Below, in pieces: positions 28,924 to 38,987 of a stretch of DNA of 64,000 nucleotides. A program made the translations under genes and the position numbers. The notes below the pieces were generated by a model. That model ran no database searches and was not told the origin of the DNA. It worked only from the letters and a program-made list of their open reading frames with translations. Position 1 is the stretch's first letter; the number at the start of each line of letters is the position of its first letter. The stretch is from an uncultured Verrucomicrobiae bacterium (GTDB lineage: Bacteria; Verrucomicrobiota; Verrucomicrobiia; Limisphaerales; AAA164-E04): the NCBI GenBank assembly GCA_951813855.1, contig OX638380.1, positions 1,986,876 through 2,050,875 of the forward strand, written 5' to 3'.

Positions 28924-30495
28924 ATGAATCCCAAGCGAATAACCATATTCGACACCACGCTAAGAGACGGCGAGCAATGTCCCGGCGCCTCGATGAACCT
29001 TCGCGAAAAGTTGGCGATCGCCCGGCAACTCGAGAATCTGCGGGTGGACGTCATCGAAGCCGGATTTCCCGTCATCAGCGAAGGCGATTTCGTTTCGGTG
29101 GAAACGATCGCGCGCGAATTGAAAACGCCGGTGATCGCCGGCTTGGCTCGTTGCGTCGACAAGGATATCGATGCCGCAGGCGAAGCCGTGAAACCGGCGG
29201 GCGACCGCAGCCGAATCCACGTCTTTCTCGCCACCTCCAAAATCCATCGAGAGTATAAACTCGCCAAGGCCGAGGATGCCATCCTCCGGCTGGCCGTCGA
29301 GGGAGTCAAACGGGCCCGCACCTACGTCGAGGACGTTGAGTTTTCGCCGGAAGACGCCTCGCGCACCGAACCCGAATTTCTGGTCAAAGTTTGCCGGGCG
29401 GCCATCGACGCCGGAGCGACCACCATTAACATACCCGACACGGTCGGTTGGGCAGTGCCGGCTCAATTCGAAGCGCTGATCCGCCGGCTCTACGAATCGA
29501 TCCCCGAATTCCAATCCGGCAATGCCATCATCAGCATCCACTGCCACAACGACCTCGGACTCGCGGTCGCCAATTCCTTGGCGGCCGTGCAAGCGGGAGC
29601 TCGACAGGTCGAATGCACGATGAACGGGATCGGCGAACGGGCCGGCAATGCGGCCCTCGAAGAAATCGTCATGGCCATCCGAACCCGACCCGACGCCTTC
29701 CCCGAGTTGGAATGCACGATCAATCCCGAAGAAATCGTCCGCACTTCCCGCTTGGTGGCGCGAATGTCGGGTCTCACCGTACAACGCAGCAAGGCCATCG
29801 TCGGAGAAAACGCCTTCGCCCACAGCAGCGGCATCCATCAGGACGGAATTCTCAAAAAGCGCGAGACTTACGAAATCATGGATCCGATCGAAATCGGCTG
29901 GGGGAAAACAGAATTACCCTTAACCAAACACAGCGGCCGTGCCGCGGTCGCTTCCCGGCTGGAGTTCTTGGGATTCAAAATGTCCCGAGAGGAAATCAAC
30001 GCCATCCTGTCCCGATTCAAGGAAATCGGCGACAAGAAGAAATTCGTCTACGACAACGAATTGGCAGCCTTAGCCAGAGGACAAATCGCCGAGGCGCCCG
30101 AAACATGGAGCCTGGATTACGTCGGCGTCACCAGCGGCACGGTCACCGTTCCGACCGCCACGGTGCAACTCAAACGGGTCCGGGCCGAAGCTTCCGGAAA
30201 AGACAATGTCCTGAGGGACGCCAGTCTCGGCGACGGACCGGTCGATGCCGCCTTCAAGGCGATCGAAAGATTGACCCGAACCGGAGGACGCTTAAAAGAC
30301 TACTCGTTGCAAAGCGCCTCCCAAGGCAAGGACGCCTTGGGAGAGGTCACGGTCAAAGTGGAATTCGAGGGACAAAAAACCGTCTACGGCACGGGAGCGA
30401 GCACAGACATCATCGAAGCCAGCGCCAAGGCGTACCTGGACGCCGTCAATCGCTTCTTGTGGCAGTCCGACCACCACGACAAAACCGAACCCTGA
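28924..30495 (+). CDS. leuA: 2-isopropylmalate synthase
   Basis: 523 residues from ATG 28924; the upstream in-frame start falls in the terminator T-tract and is rejected. LeuA condenses acetyl-CoA with 2-oxoisovalerate, the first committed step of leucine synthesis. DTTLRDGEQCPG opens the catalytic barrel (residues 10-21), metal ligands His206 and His208 lie in ISIHCHNDLG, and FAHSSGIHQDG follows near 299. The C-terminal regulatory domain (from about 395) gives leucine feedback, with GTGASTDIIEASAKAYLDAVNR at its end. Position behind a Leu-rich leader and terminator supports biosynthetic LeuA rather than citramalate or homocitrate synthase. Confidence 0.95.
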   Translation: MNPKRITIFDTTLRDGEQCPGASMNLREKLAIARQLENLRVDVIEAGFPVISEGDFVSVETIARELKTPVIAGLARCVDKDIDAAGEAVKPAGDRSRIHVFLATSKIHREYKLAKAEDAILRLAVEGVKRARTYVEDVEFSPEDASRTEPEFLVKVCRAAIDAGATTINIPDTVGWAVPAQFEALIRRLYESIPEFQSGNAIISIHCHNDLGLAVANSLAAVQAGARQVECTMNGIGERAGNAALEEIVMAIRTRPDAFPELECTINPEEIVRTSRLVARMSGLTVQRSKAIVGENAFAHSSGIHQDGILKKRETYEIMDPIEIGWGKTELPLTKHSGRAAVASRLEFLGFKMSREEINAILSRFKEIGDKKKFVYDNELAALARGQIAEAPETWSLDYVGVTSGTVTVPTATVQLKRVRAEASGKDNVLRDASLGDGPVDAAFKAIERLTRTGGRLKDYSLQSASQGKDALGEVTVKVEFEGQKTVYGTGASTDIIEASAKAYLDAVNRFLWQSDHHDKTEP

Positions 30496-30718
30496 ACGAA
30501 TTATCGAGGTGCCCTTTTCGGACGATTCCGCCGATGCTATCGGCAATGGATCAGGGGACGGAGAACTCCGGCGCTACAAGCCCGCATGATTACCGGAATC
30601 GCAACCCGAATTGGCGAGACGAATCAGGATTCCTGACCGGAAAGTTCTCCGGCCGCTACTTCGCCATTGCCGATACCGTTAATGGAGACGGAGATTATGC
30701 CGAATCCGACTATCCGCT

Positions 30719-31558
30719 TCAGGTAGCCGGCACGTATTTCTGCATCAAGAGCGCCGCAAGCAGCATCCCCAACATCGCCACCGATAAAACGACGCCCTGC
30801 ATGCCAAGGGCCATCAGATCGACCAAAACGATGCCTGCCAAGAGCAGGGAGACCGTCTTGCCGATATTGGGCCGGGTGGTCCAATAAAGATGGGATAAAC
30901 TGAACGCTACCCAAAAAAGGTAAGCGATAATCGTGACCCAGCCGGCCCAACGATAAACGCCATCGTTGACTACCAGGGCCAGCAGGGCCGGTGCGAGGAG
31001 AAACAGGCTCGGCCAATGAAGGACCACTCCGCCCGAGCTCTCATGACGAGCGACGAAACTCAATCCGACCACATAGAAAAATAACGCCAGGGCACACCAA
31101 AGTACGAAGCCGTCAATTTGACTGTCCCCGGCCGAAGCCGCCGTCAGAAACAAAACCAATCGGCACAAGGCCATCAACAACGGCGACCAGGCAAGGAGTT
31201 TATGAACGGCGTCATAAACCAAAATCGAAGTCACCAAGAGTATCGCCAGGGACACCGACGCCTGAGCCCAGAACGTCAACGTCACAAACCCTAGGCCTAG
31301 GAAAGCGCTTCCCCCAAGCCACACCGCACGTTCTCCGATGTCGCCGGCGGGGATCGGCCGCTCCTGCCGATATCGCCGGTCGTATGCGGCGTCGAACGCA
31401 TCGTTGAGATACATGCCGCCCAAATAAAGCAAGGTCGCTCCCAACATCAGCCACGCCCCCTGCTCAACGCCGGTACCGCCCCCGAGAACGAAAGCGGCCA
31501 GGCAATTCGACCAAACCGTCGGTAAATTCGAAACCCTCCCCAACAGCAACAGAGTCAT
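30719..31558 (-). CDS. UbiA-family prenyltransferase
   Basis: 279 residues from the ATG at 31558; a start 25 codons earlier is possible but would precede the first helix with an unusual tail. Eight or nine hydrophobic helices are visible. The Mg-prenyl-diphosphate motif reads NDAFDAAYD (52-60), followed by RRYRQERPIPAG, the usual continuation. The second Asp motif is replaced by YDAVHK (near 112), weaker than in UbiA or MenA. It may make a quinone, chlorophyll-like or other prenylated lipid. The neighbours (leuA, transposase) do not narrow this. Confidence 0.85.
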   Translation of the reverse strand: MTLLLLGRVSNLPTVWSNCLAAFVLGGGTGVEQGAWLMLGATLLYLGGMYLNDAFDAAYDRRYRQERPIPAGDIGERAVWLGGSAFLGLGFVTLTFWAQASVSLAILLVTSILVYDAVHKLLAWSPLLMALCRLVLFLTAASAGDSQIDGFVLWCALALFFYVVGLSFVARHESSGGVVLHWPSLFLLAPALLALVVNDGVYRWAGWVTIIAYLFWVAFSLSHLYWTTRPNIGKTVSLLLAGIVLVDLMALGMQGVVLSVAMLGMLLAALLMQKYVPAT

Positions 31559-32070
31559 GCCGAGAGATCTGGTTCCTGGTTCCGGGCCGGCCATTTGCCG
31601 ACCTAGGGAACACGATTTACCGAAAGATTGCAATTACGCTCGATGTTGCCGCCGAATCCCGGTCGCCTCGACCGGCTCTCCGCGAGAATCGGCCTACGCA
31701 CGGCGTTTTGTAACCGCTCGGGATCTACCATCCCGCCCGTCGCGTTCCGTTACCGCCACCGTCGAACCCTTCGGTTCGACGCCGATTCGAACCGGCGGAA
31801 AAAGGAAGATCCGGCAGGTTGCTGGAACCCGCAACCCGCCGGACGATATTTCTCATCTAATGCGGGACACCGAAAATACGTCTCGGTGCGTAGTGGGACT
31901 AAGACGGGCCATGTTTTCAGTGCGCTGAGGGCACCGAAGGCTGGCATGCGCGACGCACGATATTTGGTCGAAGCGTCAAGCGACACGTTGTCCACCTTCG
32001 TTTGAAGCATAAATCGTGCCATCTCTCTCAAAACTCGAAATATTTTTGAAATTTGAACCACATCGGTCAA
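31559..32070. other. Intergenic stretch before the insertion sequences
   Basis: About 510 bases with no recognised gene; the plus-strand frames here lack motifs. The left end of the ISAzo13-type element follows at about 32071. Confidence 0.45.
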
Positions 32071-32117
32071 CTTAGGACTCTCGCATTTATAACTTGAACA
32101 TTTGATTGTATTTAATT

Positions 32118-33341
32118 TTATTTTTTATTAGGTTCTATCGTATAATTCCATTCTCCATGAAAACTATTCCTTTTGATGCTCAATTCCTGGAATTGTTCAT
32201 CGCTAATTTTCTTTCCTGTAGGATAGTGTTTTTTGTCCAATTCGCATTCGATTTTCAACCCTGATTTGGTTGTGGTATTACCGATCAAATCCACTACAGT
32301 TTAATGATCGGTTAAAGGACGACCACTCCAATTTTGTGAAATATATGAAAACATTCGATGTTCAATTTTATTCCACTTGCTGGTTCCCGGAGGGAAATGA
32401 CAAATCGTAATTTCCAATCCTAATTCATCGGCTAATTTTTGTAATTCAGTTTTCCACAACCGATTACGACTGCCATTCGATCCTCCTCCGTCAGCCATGA
32501 GCAATAGTTCCTTGGCATCGGAATATACTTTTCGTCCCATTGATAACCACCACCGGCGAATCGTTTCTACTGCGAACTCCGCAGTATCATGATCAGTTCC
32601 CACGCTAACCCATCCGGTGTTTTCCTGGACATCATACCCGCCATAGGAAACGCCTTTCGATTGGTTTTTATCGGGAAAGTCATGCATGTTGACCAGTTCG
32701 GGGTCTCCTACGGGCCTCCATTCTCTCCCTGGATTACGGTACCGGCCTAGGTTTTCCTTTTTCTTGGCATCCACCGAAATCACCGGTTGATTGGTTTTCT
32801 GAAATTTCTGAGTTTTGCGTTCCATAAATTGAAATTGTTGATCTCGGTCAGGATGCTGATTGCCTTCTAAGGTCTTTTTGTTGCTTTGAAGACTATAGCC
32901 CATATCATGAAGCAATTGATTAACTGACCGTTCACTTACCTTAGGTCCCATTTGATTCAATTGTTCTTTTAATCGCAGGGCACTTTTGCAGGTCCATCGA
33001 AGTGGATTTTCAAAATCTCCTCGAGTCTCCGGTTCAATGAAGTCATCGAGATCTGACAATAAGGTCGGATCGAGTTCTTTTAATGATTTCCGTCCCGCTC
33101 CTGTTTTCCGTTGACGTTCTTCATTAAGAACCTGACCATTTTTAATCTCTTTGATTCCCGATCGAATAGTATTGCGACTGACACCGGTAGCTTCATGAAC
33201 GCGTTCAATACCACCTCGACCAAGAGACAAGGCCTCACTGGCTAACCAATTACGTCTTACTCGTTCATTAGAGAGCCAACTCAGTTGGTTGTATTTCTCC
33301 CTATTAATTGATGTTTTTTCATCCGCAATGCATCGTAGCAT
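32118..33341 (-). pseudogene. ISAzo13-family transposase with internal stop
   Basis: The frame from 33341 runs 346 codons to a TAA at 32303-32301, just after SQNWSGRPLTDH. In the same frame a further 60 codons (to TAA at 32120-32118) read TVVDLIGNTTTKSGLKIECE and then LDKKHYPTGKKIS, the normal C-terminus of this family. So one stop splits an otherwise full protein of about 407 residues. The DDE-type core is seen in VISVDAKKKENLGRY, LLLMADGGGSNGSR and HFPPGTSKWNKIEHRMF. The N-terminus looks complete, but the inner IS sits five bases upstream of its ATG and has removed its promoter. Confidence 0.85.
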
Positions 33342-33387
33342 AGTTTCAGACTTCCTGACCTTGCTAAATTTGTTTTGTGCATTATTT

Positions 33388-35388
33388 TCAATTCGCGAGT
33401 TCGTAAATCATTCGAAGATCTGTCCCAGGATAAGTCGCGCCTAATCCATTCAATTCGGAAAATAATCCGTTGAGCGCTTGATCTAATCCAGTGCTGCCAA
33501 GCCCAAGAACTCGAACCCGTAATGACTTCGCTTGATCTTCAGGAATAATATTGGCTTTGGCCCGATATAAAGCTTGAAGCAGTTTGCGAGCGTTGCGCTT
33601 TTTTCCTTGAGCCAGGATTATCGGGCTCATCATTCGTACTTCGGTTCGATAAGCCATCATCCGGATCGTATCATAGATTAATCGATCGACGGACGGCAAG
33701 GTTTGCAGTGGTTCTGATAACTGTCCATTTTTGACGTGCGTCGGGGTTGCTTCGAGCTTTGTTTTTAAGGTTTGCGCTTCGGATTCGGCTTGGGCTGATT
33801 CAGATTCATATTTCATTCGAACGTTTCTTGACAAAGCCGGTTCAGCCAATCGATTTCTGAGTCGGCCTGGCCGAAGCTTGGTTAGTTTCATTTCTTTGTT
33901 CAGTTGTCGAGCTTCGGGATTGACGACTCGGGCTTCAGGATCGATTTCTTCGAGACCCTGAGTGGTTAAGGAATCCAAATTAAATTCTTGTCGCATATAT
34001 TTAAAGAAGTTTTCTTGAGACCACCTTGAAAACATTGCTCCAGCGACTTGGGGCCTCGACAGAGTCGGATGGGCAGTCACCATTGACAACTGCCTGCCAT
34101 CTTCAAGCCGTCTTCTGATTTCCCTGACGTTCAGGCGTTTGGTTAGTGGCATGGTTTGTTCGGCCAACCACATTTTTCTCGTGAGAGTTTCCGCCGGGCC
34201 GTACCGGGGGACTTCGGTTTCCCGGAAGGCGGTTGCCGACCAATCTTCGCTTTGCCGATTCTTGGTCCAAGTAATCACCGCGATGCCGGCTTTGGCTAGA
34301 TTCTCAAATAATTTCGGAGACCATCCTTCGCGATCGAATACTAAAGTAACCGAGGGATCAATCGAAGTGGTTCGGGTCAGGTCAGGACCCGGTTCTCCCA
34401 CTTTCCCGTTCTGTCTCAATTCCGGGACGATCACTTGTTCGATCATTGCCACCATTTTGGGGTCGAGAGCTTGATGCAGGCACATCAAAGGACTGCCTCC
34501 CAAGGCATCAAGCCAATAACCCGCCGTAGCGGGAAGACATAGCTTCTCTCGCGAGACATAGTGCTTGGGAAGATTTCCCCGGCGACCGGTATCAACCTTG
34601 GAATGCCCATCGACTAACAAAGTCGCCGCGGCATTCTGCGGTTGGTTCATCCAATCACGGAACACGTTCTTTTGCCAAGTCCGAACCGACCATTCGTTTT
34701 CGGACAGATGGCGTAATTTCCCTCGCAAGGTCTTAACTTCAGGGCATCGGTCCAAGCCCAGGATAATTCCCCATTCGCCCGGGGCTTCATAGCGGATAGC
34801 TTCAGGATTCCGAACCCTGGCCAAACTGAGAAAGGCGAGAAAATTCAAAATCGTCGTCACGCCGTAATAACCTTTCGAAAGCTTCAGATATTCGTGGACC
34901 CCATGATGCAATCCTTCTTGAATCAAGATCGGCAAGGCGGTTAGGACGCCACCGTTTTCCACGGCTTTATGGGCCTTGTCGAAAGTAGGCTTTGCCGCCG
35001 CCAATTTCCCCTTGGCAGCCAACTGACGCCCCATCACGTCATGAGTCGCACGACCTCTCGACGTCTGCTGGTCCTTGGTATTTCGTTCGGAACGTTCCGT
35101 GGCCTTAGCCAGCTTTTTCTCGGTTTCGAGAGCCTCCGTCTTCAAAGGCTTTGACGGCACTTGAATCAGTCCCGCTTTACAACCCAAATGAAAGGTGACC
35201 GGATTGATTCCCAGAACCTTGGCGGCACCGCGTTGACTCTTCCCCTCGGCTAGCAGTTGAATTCCTGATTCAATGATCTTTGGAGCCAGAACCGTGCGGC
35301 CTCGACCCGTTTTTTTCAAAGAAAGAAGCCATTCCCTTGGCACGGAATTGAGCCGAGGTAGACGACACCGTGTTTCGATGGACTCCAA
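33388..35388 (-). CDS. Large DDE-type transposase of the nested IS
   Basis: The open frame holds 666 residues. The first 25 or so are antiphase to the helix-turn-helix frame upstream; the homologous part begins at KKTGRGRTVL. The N-terminal part has a second helix-turn-helix-like segment (SQRGAAKVLGINPVTFHLG). Catalytic candidates are Asp in TLLVDGHSKV, Asp in VTLVFDREGWSPK and Glu in FSRWSQENFFKYMRQEF, as in IS1634/IS4-like enzymes. I do not recognise the exact family. In the partial second copy (35724-36209) the helix-turn-helix part and this part are one frame, so here the enzyme is separated from its N-terminus by a 2-base difference in an A-tract. Confidence 0.8.
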   Translation of the reverse strand: MESIETRCRLPRLNSVPREWLLSLKKTGRGRTVLAPKIIESGIQLLAEGKSQRGAAKVLGINPVTFHLGCKAGLIQVPSKPLKTEALETEKKLAKATERSERNTKDQQTSRGRATHDVMGRQLAAKGKLAAAKPTFDKAHKAVENGGVLTALPILIQEGLHHGVHEYLKLSKGYYGVTTILNFLAFLSLARVRNPEAIRYEAPGEWGIILGLDRCPEVKTLRGKLRHLSENEWSVRTWQKNVFRDWMNQPQNAAATLLVDGHSKVDTGRRGNLPKHYVSREKLCLPATAGYWLDALGGSPLMCLHQALDPKMVAMIEQVIVPELRQNGKVGEPGPDLTRTTSIDPSVTLVFDREGWSPKLFENLAKAGIAVITWTKNRQSEDWSATAFRETEVPRYGPAETLTRKMWLAEQTMPLTKRLNVREIRRRLEDGRQLSMVTAHPTLSRPQVAGAMFSRWSQENFFKYMRQEFNLDSLTTQGLEEIDPEARVVNPEARQLNKEMKLTKLRPGRLRNRLAEPALSRNVRMKYESESAQAESEAQTLKTKLEATPTHVKNGQLSEPLQTLPSVDRLIYDTIRMMAYRTEVRMMSPIILAQGKKRNARKLLQALYRAKANIIPEDQAKSLRVRVLGLGSTGLDQALNGLFSELNGLGATYPGTDLRMIYELAN

Positions 35389-35735
35389 ACACTTCAGTCA
35401 AACGTTTCTGAGAAATCTTATTCGTCACATGAAGCATGCCAATGATCAGGCGCCGCGAAGCCTGGTCTTTATCGGCATGCTGGAATATCGGTTCCAAATC
35501 GGAAAAATAACAGGTCATGCCGTCTTGCGATGACATCGCAATTTGGCCATCGATAACGATCGCATTTTGAGGCTGAGAATCGAAATTAAACGAGTTCCGT
35601 GATTCGCATTTGTGCACAATTTTATTATTAGCGCAAAATTTCGAAATGTCAACCGCATTTTTCGAAAAAAGCTGATTTTATTGGCTTTTGATGAATTTTA
35701 ATCGTTTCTATGGTTAGGTCATGTCAGGAAGTCTG
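35146..35735. repeat. Tandem duplication, first copy (590 bp)
   Basis: Runs from AGGCTTTGACGGCACTTG to the inverted-repeat end GGAAGTCTG. The following 592 bases repeat it with few changes. Confidence 0.92.
35270..35617 (-). CDS. N-terminal helix-turn-helix part of the nested IS transposase
   Basis: 115 residues, of which about 102 match the frame at 35724-36209. Contains a helix-turn-helix-like stretch (QKRLTEVFGVHRNTVSSTSAQF, about 72-93). At FFEK the frame leaves the transposase because this copy has seven A (minus strand) where the other has nine; it then ends after 11 unrelated residues. It may be a broken N-terminus or a deliberately short first frame, joined to the 666-codon frame by slippage. 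Confidence 0.75.
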   Translation of the reverse strand: MHKCESRNSFNFDSQPQNAIVIDGQIAMSSQDGMTCYFSDLEPIFQHADKDQASRRLIIGMLHVTNKISQKRLTEVFGVHRNTVSSTSAQFRAKGMASFFEKNGSRPHGSGSKDH

Positions 35736-36209
35736 AGGCTTTGACGGCACTTGAATCAGTCCCGCTTTACAACCCAAATGAAAGGTGACCGGATTGATTC
35801 CCAGAACCTTGGCGGCACCGCGTTGACTCTTCCCCTCGGCTAGCAGTTGAATTCCTGATTCAATGATCTTTGGAGTCAGAACTGTGCGGCCTCGACCCGT
35901 TTTTTTTTCAAAGAAAGAAGCCATTCCCTTAGCACGGAATTGAGCCGAGGTAGACGACACCGTGTTTCGATGGACTCCAAACACTTCGGTCAAACGTTTC
36001 TGAGAAATCTTATTCATCACATGAAGCATGCCAATGATCAGGCGCCGCGAAGCCTGGTCTTTATCGGCATGCTGAAATATCGGTTCCAAATCGGAAAAAT
36101 AACAGGTCATGCCGTCTTGCGATGACATCGCAATTTGGCCATCGATAACGATCGCATTTTGAGGCTGAGAATCGAAATTAAACGAGTTCCGTGATTCGCA
36201 TTTGTGCAC
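35724..36209 (-). pseudogene. Truncated duplicate of the nested IS transposase start
   Basis: 161 residues: the same helix-turn-helix N-terminus as 35270-35617, then, thanks to nine A in the A-tract, straight into KKTGRGRTVLTPKIIESG and on to LIQVPSKPQTS, where the duplicated segment ends. It shows what the intact N-terminus of the transposase looks like. No catalytic domain remains. Confidence 0.85.
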
Positions 36210-36327
36210 AATTTTATTATTAGCACAAAATTTCGAAATGTCAACCGCATTTTTCGAAAAAAGCTGATTTTATTGGCTTTTGATGAATTTTAATCGTTTC
36301 TATGGTTAGGTCATGTCAGGAAGTCTG
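35736..36327. repeat. Tandem duplication, second copy (592 bp)
   Basis: Same sequence as 35146-35735, two bases longer because of a T-tract of nine instead of seven (plus strand). Only this copy's outer end carries the AGTTT target duplicate. Confidence 0.92.
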
Positions 36328-36696
36328 AGTTTGAATGATTTAGCAAGTTATTATTTACTTTATATTTGCGAGCACCCTAAGACGAATCTCAAGGAATATC
36401 CTGTTTTTGAAATGATTGAGTAGAGGGAAACGGATTCACCTGTAAAGCACCGATAAAATCGTGTTCCTCCAGCTGGTCGGACTCTCTTGTCTTTGTTGTT
36501 ACTTACGTTCATGGTCGCAGATGACGAATGCCTAATACGGTATCCGCTACTTTTTTTCAACTTCTCATTCGACTAAAATCAACAACTGACAGCACAACAA
36601 CTCGAGAATAAGGGTTATATCAGGCACCCAGATCTCCTGTTTTTTCCGATATAAACGATAGTTTTCACTTGATGGTGCTGGTCAATGACCTCGAAA

Positions 36697-37008
36697 TCAA
36701 GATGATTTTAGTTTGTCGGCCAATTTTCCCTCGGTAAGGCGAATGGTTGATATGACATCCCATCCCCGCTTTTCGGCATTGCTGATCACACCATGGAGCA
36801 CGACAAAATCGTCATCGCCTTGCTAGGTGAGAAAATCGCAGGCAATCTTCATGTGCAGCTTCATCATCTTAAAATCGCGCTCAATCATACTATTCTTTTA
36901 AGGAATGTCCAGTCAAATAAACGGCTCAGCGTCCTTTAGTTTCTCCTTCACCTGCTCCGCCGGAATCAGGGTGTTTTTTTCGGCAATGCCGCCTGCCGGT
37001 AGATTCAT
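36697..37008 (-). pseudogene. Relic of an IS66-type transposase C-terminus
   Basis: One frame, broken by three stops, reads GIAEKNTLIPAEQVKEKLKD, then after stops KNSMIERDFKMMKLHMKI and VLHGVISNAEKRGWDVIST. This follows the IS66 pattern (NN-AERDLRMMK-QKI, then IRSYISTARKQGW), with the catalytic Glu in IERD. The rest of the element is not recognisable; the minus frame 37005-37232 may be a further fragment. The remaining sequence between 36382 and 37434 shows nothing else. Confidence 0.6.
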
Positions 37009-37434
37009 CCCTGCATGCCCTCCGCTGTCTCGGTTGATCTTTGAATGCGACGCGATAGTTTTTCCGTTAACTCACCATCTCTTGTCGCTTCAACCAATTC
37101 GGTGTCGCTTCGCTCCGAGGAGTTTTCCCCAGTCTCCGTTACAGATGCCAGTGAATTATGGAGACTGAGCTGATCGGGCATAGGCCCCTCCGAGATCGTC
37201 ATTGTTGCTCGCCCTTCCGGTCCAATGAACATTTTCCTCGATTCTCCTCAACGCGATAGCAAGTCGTGAATACGGTGTTTATCACGTGAAGCCACCGAGA
37301 CTGGCATCCGGCTCGAAATCCCGACTTGTCCTATTTTTTGCCCCCTTGAGCCACTCGGTGTTGAAACGATTGAGATATCTGTCGGTCTTTTTGGCCATGC
37401 GACGTCAATGAATCACCGCCATAACCGGGAAATG

Positions 37435-38337
37435 TCAACGCCTAACAGTCCTTTCTAATTGTCCACCATCAGAGCTAATGCCAACGACTTCAAAAAAATC
37501 GGTTTCGGAAAGTATTTGAATATCGGCTCCTTGTTCGATCAGTTCCTCCACCATTCGAAGTTTACGACTCTTCACGTTACCGTCCGACCTTACCCGCCCC
37601 CGATTCCCGATGACCAGCATCGTTACCCGATCACAGACAAGATCGACCACACCGAAACCGGCATTCGCCGCCAATTCGACCGCTTCACGCCTAGAGATAC
37701 CAAGCTTCCCGGTAAACAGAATGTTTCCTCTGTTTTTCGCGTAGTCCCTCCGCATTGCCGGCTTCGACGCTCCTGACGACGAGTAAACTGCCGGTGTTAC
37801 AAATTGTTTTCGCCAATAATCGCTATCGGTTTTATCGGCGGCACAAGCACGCAAAACGATTTCCGCAGTTGCCCTAGCGTCTTCGAGCGCATCGTGATGC
37901 GCAAATGAGATGCCGAGTTCCTCCGCCAGATTCTTCAAGCCGTAACCGCCACGTCCTTTTCTCTCCGGCCAAGCCCGCTGAGCAATTTTTACGCTGTCGA
38001 GCCAATTAACCTGCAGCTGTTCAAGCTCATACCGCTGCAAAGCTCGCTCGATGGCACCTCGATCAAACGAAGAGTGGCTGACCAAGACCGAACCATGCAA
38101 CCTGGCCCGCAGTTCCTTGATTATTGCCGGAAGCGTGGGACTATCCTGAACGTCTCCTTCGAGAATTCCGTGAACGCGAACGTTCATGGAATGGAAACTG
38201 CATTTCGGATTCACCAAGGTCTTCCACTCCTCCCATTCCTCGATTTTTCCTTCTCGAACCCGCACGATCCCGATTTGACAAATACTCGCCCGATCGGCGT
38301 TGGCGGTTTCCACATCAATCACATTAAACGTCAGCAT
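37435..38337 (-). CDS. DEDDh exonuclease (DnaQ-like) with C-terminal BRCT domain
   Basis: 300 residues from the ATG at 38337, which puts the first catalytic motif NVIDVETA at residues 5-12 (Asp8, Glu10); the longer frame adds 48 residues without motif. SHSSFDRGAIERAL and HHDALEDARATAEIV complete the DEDDh set, so a 3'-5' exonuclease like the epsilon subunit of DNA polymerase III. From about 205 a BRCT domain follows (GNILFTGKLGISRREAVELA, then GNRGRVRSDGNVKSRKLRMVEEL). This exonuclease-BRCT combination occurs in bacterial repair proteins. It stands alone between mobile relics and a tRNA gene. Confidence 0.88.
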   Translation of the reverse strand: MLTFNVIDVETANADRASICQIGIVRVREGKIEEWEEWKTLVNPKCSFHSMNVRVHGILEGDVQDSPTLPAIIKELRARLHGSVLVSHSSFDRGAIERALQRYELEQLQVNWLDSVKIAQRAWPERKGRGGYGLKNLAEELGISFAHHDALEDARATAEIVLRACAADKTDSDYWRKQFVTPAVYSSSGASKPAMRRDYAKNRGNILFTGKLGISRREAVELAANAGFGVVDLVCDRVTMLVIGNRGRVRSDGNVKSRKLRMVEELIEQGADIQILSETDFFEVVGISSDGGQLERTVRR

Positions 38338-38987
38338 GGTCGATTTGCACCTCGATTCGAATCTGACGCTGAGTCCCTGAAAGAATCCGAAAATATTCAA
38401 ACAGATTCCGGACGTTCCGGAACGAATGCGACGAATCTGATTCCACGGCGGTGCCAAGGAGTCTGATCTAAGTGAACTCACCGGTCAATTCCCAGAATCG
38501 CCCGCTGCTATCGCTCGCAACATGAACCGTGAATTCGGGTCGTCAAACGATTCGGCGGATGCATTCCGATTCCCGGGAAACAGCGTCGACCGGTCATCCA
38601 CCAATATCGGTACTGGGGATTCCACGAACGCACTCCGGGCACTCCGGCACCGGAGTTTCGTCCCCAATTTAACGGCCCAACACTCCTCAGGTCGGACCGT
38701 CCTAGTGAAACGGATATCGCATCAACCTGCAAGCCGCCCCATGGTGGCTTGCAATACCGAGAGCCTTTCGTTTCGACGGCAGACGATCCGTTCGCTTCCG
38801 CGATATCGCCAGCTGGAATAAAACCTCCCGACGGCAGCCGTGGGGAGGCGAACGTCCCGCCTGCCTGCGGAAACGTCCTCCAAAAGACACTATCGAATTC
38901 CGGTCGCGTCGGCAATGCGGCCTAACTTCAGCGCCGCAGAACCAAGCCGATCTTTCCTCGCCGAATTCGGAATTGGTCGAACGATGC
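38338..38987. other. Intergenic stretch of about 650 bases
   Basis: Frames on both strands overlap each other and carry no recognisable motif. The upstream regions of the exonuclease gene lies here. No other feature was identified. Confidence 0.45.

Larger units (their letters stand above)
33347..36327 (-). mobile_element. Insertion sequence nested in the ISAzo13-type element
   Basis: Ends are the perfect 13-bp inverted repeat CAGACTTCCTGAC (33347-33359) and its complement ending at 36327. The element is flanked by the direct repeat AGTTT (33342-33346 and 36328-36332), a 5-bp target duplication, so it inserted just upstream of the ISAzo13 transposase start. It is 2981 bp long because of a 592-bp tandem duplication at its right end; without this it would be 2389 bp. 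Family not assigned. Confidence 0.85.
32071..36381 (-). mobile_element. ISAzo13-family element split by a second IS
   Basis: Outer ends form an imperfect inverted repeat: CTTAGGACTCTCGC at 32071 and, reading inward from 36381, CTTAGGGTGCTCGC, continuing imperfectly for about 20 bases. Without the inner IS (33347-36327) and its duplicated target the element is about 1325 bp, in the range of this family. A flanking target duplication was not seen. Confidence 0.65.
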
